A DNA stretch of 64,000 nucleotides from Gammaproteobacteria bacterium (GTDB lineage: Bacteria; Pseudomonadota; Gammaproteobacteria; Pseudomonadales; Azotimanducaceae): positions 140,290 to 204,289 of the forward strand of contig JAPOVK010000016.1 in the NCBI GenBank assembly GCA_026708185.1, read 5' to 3'. Made by a program: the position numbers and the translations under genes. Positions within the stretch are counted from its first letter, which is position 1, and the number at the start of each line of letters is the position of its first letter. A model generated the notes under the pieces. The model did not search any database. It was not told the origin of the DNA and was given only the letters and a program-made list of their open reading frames with translations. Below are positions 36,885 through 46,222 of this stretch, piece by piece.

Positions 36885-36902
36885 GCGGGCCCTTGGGCCC
36901 GC
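36885..36902. terminator. GC-rich hairpin between the D-aminoacylase and MATE genes
   Basis: GCGGGCCC (36885-36892), TT, GGGCCCGC (36895-36902). Perfect 8-bp stem in the 79-bp gap after the D-aminoacylase stop. No T-run follows on the minus strand, so it is either a weak or factor-assisted terminator, or a transcript-stabilising structure. Confidence 0.4.
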
Positions 36903-36940
36903 AACCCGGCCTTGAGAGCGCTACGGCTGCGCTTGCGGGG

Positions 36941-38590
36941 TCAGACGATCTTCCCGGGCCTCGCGTCCGTGTAGCCTTCCGCGCCGTACACCACCTCGCC
37001 GTTGACCAGCACCCTGTCGAAGCCCTCGGCCCTGCGAACGTAGCGCCGCGCTTCGCCGGGGAAGTCGTCGACGAACTCCTCCTTGGTGATGGCCACCCGG
37101 TCGGCGTCGAAGATCACGACGTCGGCGGCCCGACCCGCTTCCAGCGTGCCACGGTCCCGGATGCCCCAGTCGCGGGCAACTTCGCCGGTCATGCGATGAA
37201 TGCCCCGTTCCAGGGTCATGGTTCCGGACTCGCGGACGAAGTGGGACAGCAGGTAGGTGGTGTCGCCGGTGCCGCAGAACTGCGTGATGTGGGCGCCGGC
37301 ATCCGACGCGCCGAAGTGGCAAAGCGGACTGTCGATCAAGCGCGCCACCGCGTCCTGGTCGGCATTCACCACGCCCGCGAGCTTGAACTCGGTGTCGAGA
37401 TCGTCCTTGAGGGACAGGTCGAGCACGACCTCGCCGATCCTCTTGCCCTCGGCTTGCGCGATCTCGGCGACGGTGCGGCCCTGGTAGCGCTCGTTCTCCG
37501 CGGACTTCACGTCCCCGACGCGCATGTTGGCGATACCGAAGATGCTGCCTTCGCGGGGGACCATCTCCTCCACCAACGCGTCGCGGTTGGCAGGGTCGCC
37601 GAACTTGGCTGCGCGCTCGCTCGACGGGAGATTCATGATCTCCTTCCAGGTCGGATAGCCGAAGAGCAGCATGCTGGTCTCCGACAGGCGCATGTTCATG
37701 TCGAACGTCCGCGGCATGGTCTGGCCGTACACCCGCGCGCCCCGCTCGTGCTGCTCGGTCAACGCCCGAACCTGGTCGTCCAGGGCGCGACCGCCCGAGC
37801 CGAGAACGGGCTGCAGGCTGCAGGGGATGTTGGCGGCCAAGCTGATGTCGCCAAGCTCGCGAATGTTGTCGAGCAGCTGTTCGGGGTCGACGATGTACGG
37901 CACGACCTGCCAAACGCCCCGGCCGCTCGCCGACATCGCTTTCGCCAGCGCCAGTTTCTCGTCGATCTCCGCGTACCGGCTCGGCACGGGCCGTCCCTCC
38001 TCGTCCATGTCGAGGTAGGAACTCGATATGCCGAGCGCGCCGGCCGCCATCGCCTCCTCGACGATGTCGCACATGGCGTCGATCTCGGTGGCCGTCGCGG
38101 CACGTTCCTGGCTCGCCTTGCCCATGACGTAGGCGCGCACGGCCGAGTGGCCGATCAGCGCACCGACGTTGACGCCGAGCTTCCCGCGGATGAAGTCGAG
38201 GTATTCGGGAAAGGTCTCCCAGCACCACGGCACGGCAGCATCGAAGGTTGGCTTCTTGATGTCCTCGATGACCTGGAACATCGAGATGAGCTTCGCCGCG
38301 CCGTCGGGCTTGACCGGCGCCAGTGACAGCGAGCAGTTGCCGATCACCACCGTGGTGACGCCATGCTCCAGCGACGGCGTCGCGAGGCCGTCCCAGCACA
38401 GTTGCGGATCGAAATGCGTATGGATGTCGATGAAGCCTGGGCTGACGACCCGCCCGGCGGCGTCGATGACGCGTTCTGGCGACTCGACGTTGTCGACGAT
38501 CTTGCCGTCGTGGATGAAGAGGTCGCGTTGGACCGGGGCTGCGCCCGTGCCGTCTACGACCAGGCCGTTCCTGATTGCGGTGGTAGTCAC
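36941..38590 (-). CDS. N-acyl-D-amino-acid deacylase (D-aminoacylase) family amidohydrolase
   Basis: 549 aa, TIM-barrel amidohydrolase. Metal ligands are seen in GFIDIHTHFDPQ and IGHSAVR, and DAGAHITQFCGTGDTTYLLSHFVR is the characteristic D-aminoacylase block. The enzyme would hydrolyse N-acyl-D-amino acids, or related hydantoin-like amides, in the cytoplasm. Start GTG 38590 begins the beta-sandwich (TTTAIRNGLVVDGTGA). It is transcribed after the SnoaL-like gene with an 84-bp gap. Together with the peptide ABC operon it suggests use of D-amino-acid-containing peptides or cell-wall debris (inference). Confidence 0.9.
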   Translation of the reverse strand: MTTTAIRNGLVVDGTGAAPVQRDLFIHDGKIVDNVESPERVIDAAGRVVSPGFIDIHTHFDPQLCWDGLATPSLEHGVTTVVIGNCSLSLAPVKPDGAAKLISMFQVIEDIKKPTFDAAVPWCWETFPEYLDFIRGKLGVNVGALIGHSAVRAYVMGKASQERAATATEIDAMCDIVEEAMAAGALGISSSYLDMDEEGRPVPSRYAEIDEKLALAKAMSASGRGVWQVVPYIVDPEQLLDNIRELGDISLAANIPCSLQPVLGSGGRALDDQVRALTEQHERGARVYGQTMPRTFDMNMRLSETSMLLFGYPTWKEIMNLPSSERAAKFGDPANRDALVEEMVPREGSIFGIANMRVGDVKSAENERYQGRTVAEIAQAEGKRIGEVVLDLSLKDDLDTEFKLAGVVNADQDAVARLIDSPLCHFGASDAGAHITQFCGTGDTTYLLSHFVRESGTMTLERGIHRMTGEVARDWGIRDRGTLEAGRAADVVIFDADRVAITKEEFVDDFPGEARRYVRRAEGFDRVLVNGEVVYGAEGYTDARPGKIV

Positions 38591-38674
38591 TTAACCTCTC
38601 CCCTCACCAATGCGCGCCTGACCGAAGCCTACCACCCCGACGGGACGCGCGGAGCGAGTTCTCAGGCCGTCTGC

Positions 38675-39100
38675 TCAGGGACCTGGTGGGTCGATCGCCA
38701 CCGTTGCGCCCATCCGACGGAATCCCGTCAGCGCGTCGCTGATGACCTCGTAGTCCACCAGCATGCCGTCGCGGAGCCGGAAGATGCTCGCAACACGCAC
38801 TTCGAGGGTCCCGCCGGTCGGCGGAACCGCGTACATGTCGGTCGAGTGCGTTGCGCGCCAGGTCCAGATGCCGACCACTTCGTCATCGGAGGCGATCACC
38901 CGCTCGACGGTCAACTCGACGTCCTTGTTGCGCTCCCGGAAACTCGTCACGTGGGCCACCAGCCCAGCCTTGCCGGGGATGGACTGGGTGTGGTCCACCA
39001 TGTCGTCGGCCGCCAACTCGTCGATCACCTCGAGCTTCCCTTGGGCGACCACCTCCGTCAGGTAGCGGCGCATCACTTCTTCGGATCTTTGTTGGGTCAT
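38675..39100 (-). CDS. SnoaL-like/ester-cyclase NTF2-fold protein
   Basis: 141 aa. Pattern RRYLTEVVAQGKLEVIDELAADDMVDH, then TSFRERNKDVELTVERVIASDDEVVG, and FRLRDGMLVDYEVISDALTGFRRMG is typical of the SnoaL-like polyketide-cyclase family. These small alpha+beta barrels are hydrolases, cyclases or ligand binders; substrate unknown. ATG 39100 with normal family length. It lies 18 nt after the DUF1501 gene on the same strand, so it may be co-transcribed with it. Confidence 0.82.
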   Translation of the reverse strand: MTQQRSEEVMRRYLTEVVAQGKLEVIDELAADDMVDHTQSIPGKAGLVAHVTSFRERNKDVELTVERVIASDDEVVGIWTWRATHSTDMYAVPPTGGTLEVRVASIFRLRDGMLVDYEVISDALTGFRRMGATVAIDPPGP

Positions 39101-39118
39101 CCGTTGGTCTCCTCACCC

Positions 39119-40420
39119 CTAGCCGAAAAACCGGAAGTGCTCCGTATTCGGAAAGGGAAACAGCTCGGCGACAGGCGAGTTCTCGAGGCCGAGATGTCGA
39201 CGCAGCGCCTGGTGTACGTGTTTCGGATAGATGATCGTGCCGTCGGCGTCGTCTCGGCGCCGGGTCGTGGGGTTGATCTTCTGGGCGAAGTGCAACGCGT
39301 CGGTCTCTCCCACGGCGCGGTTGGTCCAGGACTGATTCTTTTCCATGATGACGAAACTGCCGATGGGCCAGTGGTCCTTGCCGTCTTCCGCGTTGTAGTG
39401 GTTGGTGCGGGCGAAGTCGGAGCCCATGACGACCACGAGGCGGTCCGCAACGCCATGCGTTTCCGCGTACTCCCACAGGTAGTCGACGCTTTCGGTCAAC
39501 GCGCCTAGCAGCCAGTGCTGCTTGGGGTCGTTGCTCCTGTGGGTGTCGAAGCCGCCCAGGTAGAGGTCGGCGCTCACCGCGACCCCTGTGCGGAACGCCA
39601 GCACCGTCAACTGCGCCTGTCGCTTGAGCCCGTTCCAGAAGTTGTCGCCGTCGTAGGCGTATCGCACATCGCGCTCCAGCTCGTCTTCGCCGGGCAAGGC
39701 ATCGGCATAGCGCTTGAGTCCCTCGGTCGCGGTCGCCGAGAGCGCCGAGGCGTAGTGTCTGCGGTTGCGCGCCTGGCGCGGCAGCAAGCCCGGCGCCTCG
39801 TTCAGGCGGGCGATCCGCCGGGCGCGGTAGTCCTGCAGCGCGGACCACTCGTCCGGTCGGAGAATCTCCTCGTTGTCCCAGATCTGATTGGTATAGGCCA
39901 ACCCCTGGATCCGGTCCGCGTCCGATAGGCGCGTGAAGCGCGTGACGCCTTGGGTGGCGGCGAAGCCGCCGAAGTTGAGGTAAGCCAGCGGCTTGTCGGG
40001 CGAATGCTGGGCCGCCAAGAGGGCGGTCATGGTGGGGAAGCCTTCGGCGTTCCGACCGCTCCAGTTGTGCAGGACACCCGTGGCATGGGAGTTGGTCTGC
40101 GCATCTACGCCGTTTATGACCAGCGTGCGGTCGTGGTACTTCCGGAAGAAGGCGGCGTTGCCGGCAACCGGCGCGTAGCGGATCCCACCGGCCTCCTCGA
40201 CGTCACCGCTTTCGGCCCAATGATTGATGATGGGCTCGCCGGGCGTATTCGTCTTGGGATCGCAGAAACTGGTCGGATCCCAGGCGCCATCCGCCTGGAT
40301 GAATACGAAGAACCGCCCGGCATAGTCGTCGGCGTACGCCAGCGGCAAACGGAAGCCCGCCCATGCGCCGACAGTCCCCCCGGCCAGGCCCTTAAGCGCG
40401 TTGCGTCGGTTCATCTGCAT
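39119..40420 (-). CDS. DUF1501 family Tat-exported protein
   Basis: 433 aa. Tat signal MNRRNALKGLAGGTVGAWAG, then FFVFIQADGAWDPTSFCDP and VVMGSDFARTNHYNAEDGKDHWPIG, the sulfatase-like core of DUF1501 with metal-binding Asp/His. DUF1501 proteins are encoded beside large haem-containing DUF1549/1553/1588-type proteins, mostly in planctomycetes and some proteobacteria, and their reaction is unknown. The partner here ends 24 nt upstream. Start ATG 40420 or 40414. Confidence 0.88.
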   Translation of the reverse strand: MQMNRRNALKGLAGGTVGAWAGFRLPLAYADDYAGRFFVFIQADGAWDPTSFCDPKTNTPGEPIINHWAESGDVEEAGGIRYAPVAGNAAFFRKYHDRTLVINGVDAQTNSHATGVLHNWSGRNAEGFPTMTALLAAQHSPDKPLAYLNFGGFAATQGVTRFTRLSDADRIQGLAYTNQIWDNEEILRPDEWSALQDYRARRIARLNEAPGLLPRQARNRRHYASALSATATEGLKRYADALPGEDELERDVRYAYDGDNFWNGLKRQAQLTVLAFRTGVAVSADLYLGGFDTHRSNDPKQHWLLGALTESVDYLWEYAETHGVADRLVVVMGSDFARTNHYNAEDGKDHWPIGSFVIMEKNQSWTNRAVGETDALHFAQKINPTTRRRDDADGTIIYPKHVHQALRRHLGLENSPVAELFPFPNTEHFRFFG

Positions 40421-40444
40421 CGCTGTCGCCTTCGTATTCCAAGT

Positions 40445-43400
40445 TCACAGATGGAGGTAACGGTAGTCGGTCATCAGGAAAGCCATCACCACCGCCCAGG
40501 TTTGGGCGACATGGTAGGGGTCAGGCGTGGCGCCAATGATCTCCTCCGCTCGCTCCCAGTCCACCCAGCGCCAACCAGCGCCGTTCCCACGCAGGGGCTG
40601 CTCCTCCACGATCCCCTCGAAAAAGCCCTGGTCCACATGCAATAGACACCTGCCGGCCGGCCAATCGCACAGCCTCGTGTCGCCGGCAGCGCGCCTCTGC
40701 TCCCAAACGTCGACGAAGAGCCCATACGCTTCATCCACATCGGGGGAGGCGGTTGAGGCACGTATCCCCAGCAGATCCCAATGCAGGGCGGCCAGCCGGG
40801 CCTTGATCCGATTGGCAGCGCGAGGTTGGATGGTGTCGGTCTCGACGGCCACGGACAGCTTGGGCAACTCGCCGTCGAGTCGCTCGCCCCAGAGAACGAT
40901 CTCGAGACGGTATTCGCCGTCCGCCGCGATCTCGAGCGGGAAGCGCAGCATGGCACCCTCACAGCCGTGGAACTGATAGGCGTCGTCTGTGAAATGGCCG
41001 CAGTCTCCCGAGTGGCTCACGTCATAGTCCCCGAGTTCCTCCAGTTCCGCGGTCGCGGCAAGATTCCCTGCCGGGTCGAAGACATCCACGCGGTCCACCC
41101 ACAGGTGACGGCCTTGGCGCCGCTCCTCGTCCCAGCGCCCGTTCAGGAATGCAAGACTCACGGTCTTGGTTCCGCGCTGCATGGGGCCGGCAACCGTGAG
41201 CGTCTCCGGCACTTCCCGGGAACCGCGGACTGCCACGACGCGGCCAGCCTCCGCCGCCGGCGAGCGCCGGACATCCACGCCGCGCAAGAGCTTCCGATCC
41301 TCGTTCGCCAGCAGGTAGAGCTCCTTGAGGACAACCATGCGGCTGAGCTCCACGGCGTGGCGCTGCGCGACCGACGCCATCAGCGGCGTCATGTCGCGGG
41401 CGCGCTCGGTGACGCCAGCCGAGTCGATGCCACCGTAGAGCAGCCGGTAGTCCCGCCCCAGATGTCCTTGGCGGTAGGCGAACTGCTTTGCGGGGTGGGG
41501 GCGGATTCGACCCCACTCTACGCCGGTGATGGCGGCGGTCTTGCGGCTGAGTTCCTCGGGCGTGAGCAGGCGCTCCAAGCCCGCATCGCGCAGCGCATCG
41601 CGACGAATCGGGCTGTCGTCCAGCGCGGTGCCCACGCGGAACCACGGGGACAGCACTAGGTCCGTCAGCAGGTTCTTCAGGATGTACGGCCTGCGGCCAT
41701 TGACGCCATCGCGGAAACGGCCGGCAAGTCGGGAGACCTCGGTGGCCTGGGCATTGGCAGCCAGAAGACGACCCTCAAAGCCAGCGTCGTTCGGGTCTTC
41801 AGGCGCCGTCGTCACCTCGGCCCCCATCACGGCCGGCCACCAGAACTTCACGGCGGACTCGGCGAAACGCGGATCGGCGGTGATTTCATCTGCCAGCCAG
41901 CGCAGGCTGAGGTCCGCGTCCGGGGCGAAGTGTCCGTCGAAACCGGGTAAGCGCATATCGCGATACCAGGTGTCGCCTTCCACGTAGAGCGACTCCGAAC
42001 CGTCCGGCGGGTTCTTGTAGAACTCGTCGAGCGAGTCCATGCCGCCGTAGTTCTCGCGGTAGTAGCCCTCGTCGCCGTAGTTCTGGAAGGCGCCCGCGAC
42101 CGGGTCGAGAACCGCGTGGCAAACCGTGCAGGCACCGTTGTGCATGGTGGGATTGTCGGTGTCGGCGAGAGCGACCGGGTCCGTCGTCCGTGGCGCCGAT
42201 TTCTCCACGTCGAGCCCTAGGAAGTGGTAGTAGGTCCAGCGTGCCCGCGCGCGGTTGCGGTTCGTCGCGGTGCTCGGATAGCGATGCAGGAAGGCGTTGG
42301 TGTTGAGGATGCCGGCGTGGGGGATGTCCATCCTCAAGTTGCCGTTGGCGATGATCCGCAGGCCGAACTCCTGGCTGAACCGCGTGACCTTGGACCGGTG
42401 CTTGCCGTAGTAGGCGTAGATCTCCGACGGTCGGAACTCGAGCGGATCATCTCTGTTCTCGAACTCCGTCTTGGCCCCGTAGATCTCGGCTGCAAAGGGA
42501 TTGGCCATGATGTAGTCGGCGGTGAGTATCTCCGTGTAGGGAAGATCGTTTTCCACGACATGGGCTATCAGTTCCAGCGGTGCCCGCGCAACCCCGTACT
42601 GCACCGCGCGGTACCACCGACTCCCATAGAACGCGTTGCCGTAACGCTGTCGCCCTTCGTACATGAGCTGCGCCAGCCGCACGAAATACTCGTCGTTGGG
42701 CTCTATGACACGCCAGACGTGCTTGTCGGTCAGCAACCGGTCGTTGGCCGAGCGCACTAGGAAATCGTGAAACGCTTTTCCCTGCATCAGGTCGCGGATT
42801 GCGCGGCGGATGCCCACCTCGCCGGTCGCGATTGAGTCGAGCTCGGCGGAAGTCGGATTCCTGCCGGCGAAGAGGAGCGCGGCGCGTCGAAACGTGGCCT
42901 CAAGGGGCGCCATTCGCACGGTGTCGAACAGCGTCTCCGGCGTCACGGTCGCACCAGCAAGCTCCTCGCCGAGCAGGCCGAGCCACGTGCTCATGTGTCC
43001 GAATCCGGCAGAACCGGCCCGAAGCTGGATGCCGCCCCCGTGCGAGACCCCCTGGACCTTGTTGAGGAGCAGTTCCGCGCCGTCGTCGACGAGGCCCAGG
43101 AAATCGGCAACAACCCCCTGGTTTCGCTCGCGATGCGAGGCGCTTGATCCCGCCGCGAAGACGATGCGCGTATTCCCCGACGCGCCGCCTTCGACGTGGC
43201 AGGTGACGCATTGGTCCTGGACGATCGGGGAGATGTGCTCGTCGAAATAGCTGCTCGCCGACTCCCCCGTCGCCGACGAGAACGCGATGCGGGGAATCAC
43301 CCGCGCCGGCGTTTCGGACACTTTGCGCCCAAGCCACACGTGGGGCGGCCGAGGCACGGGCTGCATCGTCGATGGGTCAGGACTACGCAGGTGCGCCGGG

Positions 43401-43567
43401 TGGAATGCTGCCTTCGCGGCTTGGGCGGCACGCAAAGACTCCGCTGCCTGCTCGAAGGCAGTTCGTTCCCCGCGCTGCGTTGCGTCTTGGGCGTACGCGG
43501 CGGGGCAGGTTCCGAAGGCCGTGGCCAGCCCTGCGACAACGCAGCGGCGCCACCACCGGGAACGCAT
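40445..43567 (-). CDS. Large exported dihaem protein, DUF1588/DUF1549-like partner of DUF1501
   Basis: 1040 aa. A signal peptide (VVAGLATAFGTCPAAYAQ) is followed by a haem-binding CVTCH at residues 120-124 and a second CTVCH at 480-484. ATFRRAALLFAGRNPTSAELDSI and PYTEILTADYIMANPFAA resemble the planctomycete DUF1549 block; HAGILNTNAFLHRY followed by RARARWTYYHFLG resembles DUF1588. The C-terminal third is beta-rich and could bind carbohydrate. I infer a periplasmic electron-transfer or oxidative degradation complex with the DUF1501 protein. ATG 43567 starts the signal; the frame is open to 43903 without homology. Confidence 0.8.
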   Translation of the reverse strand: MRSRWWRRCVVAGLATAFGTCPAAYAQDATQRGERTAFEQAAESLRAAQAAKAAFHPAHLRSPDPSTMQPVPRPPHVWLGRKVSETPARVIPRIAFSSATGESASSYFDEHISPIVQDQCVTCHVEGGASGNTRIVFAAGSSASHRERNQGVVADFLGLVDDGAELLLNKVQGVSHGGGIQLRAGSAGFGHMSTWLGLLGEELAGATVTPETLFDTVRMAPLEATFRRAALLFAGRNPTSAELDSIATGEVGIRRAIRDLMQGKAFHDFLVRSANDRLLTDKHVWRVIEPNDEYFVRLAQLMYEGRQRYGNAFYGSRWYRAVQYGVARAPLELIAHVVENDLPYTEILTADYIMANPFAAEIYGAKTEFENRDDPLEFRPSEIYAYYGKHRSKVTRFSQEFGLRIIANGNLRMDIPHAGILNTNAFLHRYPSTATNRNRARARWTYYHFLGLDVEKSAPRTTDPVALADTDNPTMHNGACTVCHAVLDPVAGAFQNYGDEGYYRENYGGMDSLDEFYKNPPDGSESLYVEGDTWYRDMRLPGFDGHFAPDADLSLRWLADEITADPRFAESAVKFWWPAVMGAEVTTAPEDPNDAGFEGRLLAANAQATEVSRLAGRFRDGVNGRRPYILKNLLTDLVLSPWFRVGTALDDSPIRRDALRDAGLERLLTPEELSRKTAAITGVEWGRIRPHPAKQFAYRQGHLGRDYRLLYGGIDSAGVTERARDMTPLMASVAQRHAVELSRMVVLKELYLLANEDRKLLRGVDVRRSPAAEAGRVVAVRGSREVPETLTVAGPMQRGTKTVSLAFLNGRWDEERRQGRHLWVDRVDVFDPAGNLAATAELEELGDYDVSHSGDCGHFTDDAYQFHGCEGAMLRFPLEIAADGEYRLEIVLWGERLDGELPKLSVAVETDTIQPRAANRIKARLAALHWDLLGIRASTASPDVDEAYGLFVDVWEQRRAAGDTRLCDWPAGRCLLHVDQGFFEGIVEEQPLRGNGAGWRWVDWERAEEIIGATPDPYHVAQTWAVVMAFLMTDYRYLHL

Positions 43568-43766
43568 GACCGCCCTCCTGACCCCAACGGCGTAAGAGCA
43601 TACGCGCTGTGGCCGCAGGTGCAAGCCGCCGGGTGCGCCCCGTTGCCGCTTGGCGGTGTCGGGTAGCGCGTGGAATGTGCGAGCATCGCGCCGCGATGGG
43701 AACCACCGCAACCACGCAGCAAGCCGAGGCCGCCCATGGTGTGCGACCGTCCGGCGGAGGGGCACC

Positions 43767-44735
43767 ATGAATCCGGAGGAACGGCGCGCCATGATTGCGG
43801 ATGCGTCGAAGACGGAACTGCACATACACGTCGAGGGCTCGTTGGAGCCGGAGCTCGCCCTCGACCTTGCACGCCGGAACGAGCTGGCGTTGCCGTACCG
43901 CAACGTACGCGAGGCCCGTGCGGCCTACGCGTTCACGGACTTGCAGGACTTCCTGGACATCTACTACGCGGGCATGGGCGTTCTCTACACGCCGAGAGAC
44001 TTCTACGAGGTGGCGATCGCGTACTTGCGCCGGGCACACGCCGACCACGTGTTGCATGTGGAGATGTTCTTCGATCCGCAGGCGCACACGCCGCGCACCA
44101 CGTTCGACTCGGTCATGCGCGGCCTCACCGTAGCCGCGGACGAGGCGCGCGGCTGGGGCATGACGGTGTCGCTTATTCTCTGCTTCCTGCGCCATCTCTC
44201 GGAGAAGGAGGCATTCGAGACGCTCGAGAACGCAGAACGGTACCGCGACGAGTTGCTCGGGGTCGGCCTGGATTCGACCGAGGTCGGCAACCCGCCGGAG
44301 AAGTTCCGCAACGTGTTCGCAGCCGCGCGCGACATGGGCCTGCGCCTCACCGCCCACGCCGGCGAGGAGGGCCCGCCGGAGTATGTCTGGCAGGCGCTGG
44401 ACGTTCTCGGCGTTGACCGCATCGACCACGGCAACCGGGCAATTGAGGATCCCGCCCTGGTGGCGCGGCTCGCGCGGGACCGGGTACCGCTCACCGTCTG
44501 CCCGCTGTCCAACCTCAAGCTCGGCGTTGTCGACGACCTGCGCGACCATCCGCTGCGGCGCATGTTGGACGCCGGGCTGATGGCCACGGTGAACTCGGAC
44601 GATCCGGCCTACTTCGGTGGCTACATCAACGACAACTTCGTGCGGGTGGCTGACGCGCTCGATCTCTCCCTAGACGAACTCGAGCAGCTCTTCCGCAACT
44701 CCTTCCTGGCTTCGTTGGGGATACCGATGCCGTGA
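43767..44735 (+). CDS. Adenine deaminase, adenosine-deaminase-family type
   Basis: 322 aa. Zinc ligands HIH (residues 19-21, TELHIHVEGSLEPE), HAGEEG with the catalytic Glu, and the C-terminal NSDDPAYFGGYINDNF. The AYAFTDLQDFLDIYYAG block and FFDPQAHTPR are characteristic of the adenine-deaminase branch, which converts adenine to hypoxanthine in purine salvage. ATG 43767 has GGAGGGG upstream. It is divergent from the dihaem gene across a 199-bp region in which I see no clear operator. Confidence 0.9.
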   Translation: MNPEERRAMIADASKTELHIHVEGSLEPELALDLARRNELALPYRNVREARAAYAFTDLQDFLDIYYAGMGVLYTPRDFYEVAIAYLRRAHADHVLHVEMFFDPQAHTPRTTFDSVMRGLTVAADEARGWGMTVSLILCFLRHLSEKEAFETLENAERYRDELLGVGLDSTEVGNPPEKFRNVFAAARDMGLRLTAHAGEEGPPEYVWQALDVLGVDRIDHGNRAIEDPALVARLARDRVPLTVCPLSNLKLGVVDDLRDHPLRRMLDAGLMATVNSDDPAYFGGYINDNFVRVADALDLSLDELEQLFRNSFLASLGIPMP

Positions 44736-44806
44736 GGCACGGCCAGAAAGAACGCTCGCCCCGGTAGGCCAGATCGCCGTTGGCGTCTGCGTGCGATACT
44801 CGGCCA

Positions 44807-46182
44807 ATGCGCTTCTTCAACACTGCTGGTCCGGTCGAGCCCGAGATGCACTACTGCGTGCCACCCTTGGCACGTCTGGACGTGGACGAGCTCCTGCTGC
44901 TCATCCAACAGCGGAAGTACTTCGTCCTGCACGCGCCCCGGCAGACGGGAAAGACGTCAGCACTGCTCGCGCTGCGCGACGCGTTGAACGCCGACGACGA
45001 GTACCGGTGCGCATATGTCAACGTCGAGGGAGGGCAATCGGCGCGAGAGGACGTCGGCGCCGCGATGCGCGCCATCTTGAGCGCCCTGGCACGAAGCGCG
45101 CGCGAGACGCTCAACGACGGGTTCGTCGCCGAGGTCTGGCCCGACATTCTCGACACCGCCGGCCCGCACGACGCCCTGCGCGAACTGCTGGCGCGTTGGT
45201 GCGAGTCGAGCCCCAGACCGCTGGTCCTCATGTTCGACGAGATCGACGCGCTGGTCGGCGACACGCTGATCGCGGTGCTGCGCCACGCTCCGCGCCGGCT
45301 ATCCGGAACGCCCGGGGCGTTTCCCGCAGAGCGTCGTCTTGTGCGGCGTCAGGGACGTGCGCGACTATCGGATCCAGTCGTCTGCCGAGAACGCGGTCAT
45401 CGCCGGAGGGAGTGCCTTCAACATCCGCGCCGAGTCCCTGCGGCTCGGCGACTTCTCTCCAAACGATGTCCAATCCTTGCTTGCCCAGCACACCACGGAA
45501 ACCGGCCAGGAATTCACCGGCGACGCCCAGGCCGCAATCTGGGAGCTGACCCGGGTCAGCCGTGGTTGGTCAACGCCATCGCCTTCGAGGCGTCTTTCAA
45601 GGACCGCACTGGGCGTGATCGCGATCACGCAATCTCAGCAGATGCGATCCAGGATGCCCGGAAATGGGTATCCACCACGACGCGGCCTGGTACGTAGGCG
45701 CCGACGGCGAGCTACGGGTCGACGACTTGCTGGCCGCGTTCCAGGAGTTCTTCCGCGAGCACTCGGAGCACTGGGTGGAGCGTTTCCAGTACAAGGAAGC
45801 CGGACCGCAGTTGCTGCTGCAGGCATTTCTCCAGCGCATTGTTAACGGTGGCGGACGGATTGAGCGCGAGTACGGCCTTGGCCGGATGAGGACGGACCTC
45901 CTGCTGTTGTGGCCGGCCCAAGGGGAGGACGCAAAGGCCGGGACGCGGCAAGGCCCGTCTTCGCAGCACCAGAAAGTGGTCATCGAGTGCAAGGTGCTGC
46001 ACCGGAACCTGGACCGCACGGTCCGCGACGGTCTCGAACAGACGTGTGAATACATGGACCGATGCGGCGCCGCCGAAGGGCACCTGGTGGTCTTCGACCG
46101 AACCGAAGGCAAGCCATGGAGCGAGAAGCTCTTCCGCCGCGACGAGGAACAACACGGCGTGCCGATTACGGTCTGGGGAATG
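44807..46182 (+). pseudogene. Frameshifted AAA ATPase with C-terminal PD-(D/E)xK-like domain
   Basis: Homology is continuous but spread over all three frames. Frame 1 starts at ATG 44807 (FFNTAGPV, P-loop APRQTGKTSALLAL, Walker B LVLMFDEIDALVGDT). An extra C near 45286 shifts the reading so that RAGYPERPGRFPQSVVLCG continues in another frame. A lost G near 45553-45555 shifts it back (GQPWLVNAIAFEASF). Near 45655-45670 the sequence jumps frame again to AAWYVGADGELRVDD and FREHSEHWVERFQYKEAGPQ, probably with loss of about 80 codons of the linker. The nuclease-like part keeps RTDLLLLW and VVIECKV. The original stop after ITVWGM is also gone. Intact relatives are single ~500-aa proteins. Confidence 0.8.
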
Positions 46183-46222
46183 TGGTCACGCAGGGCCAGC
46201 CGCTCGTGGGCACCACGGTCGG

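Noticed and set aside
43568..43903. 112-codon N-terminal extension of the dihaem protein
   Set aside because: Arg-rich, no homology, overlaps the adenine deaminase gene on the other strand; a clean signal peptide starts at 43567.
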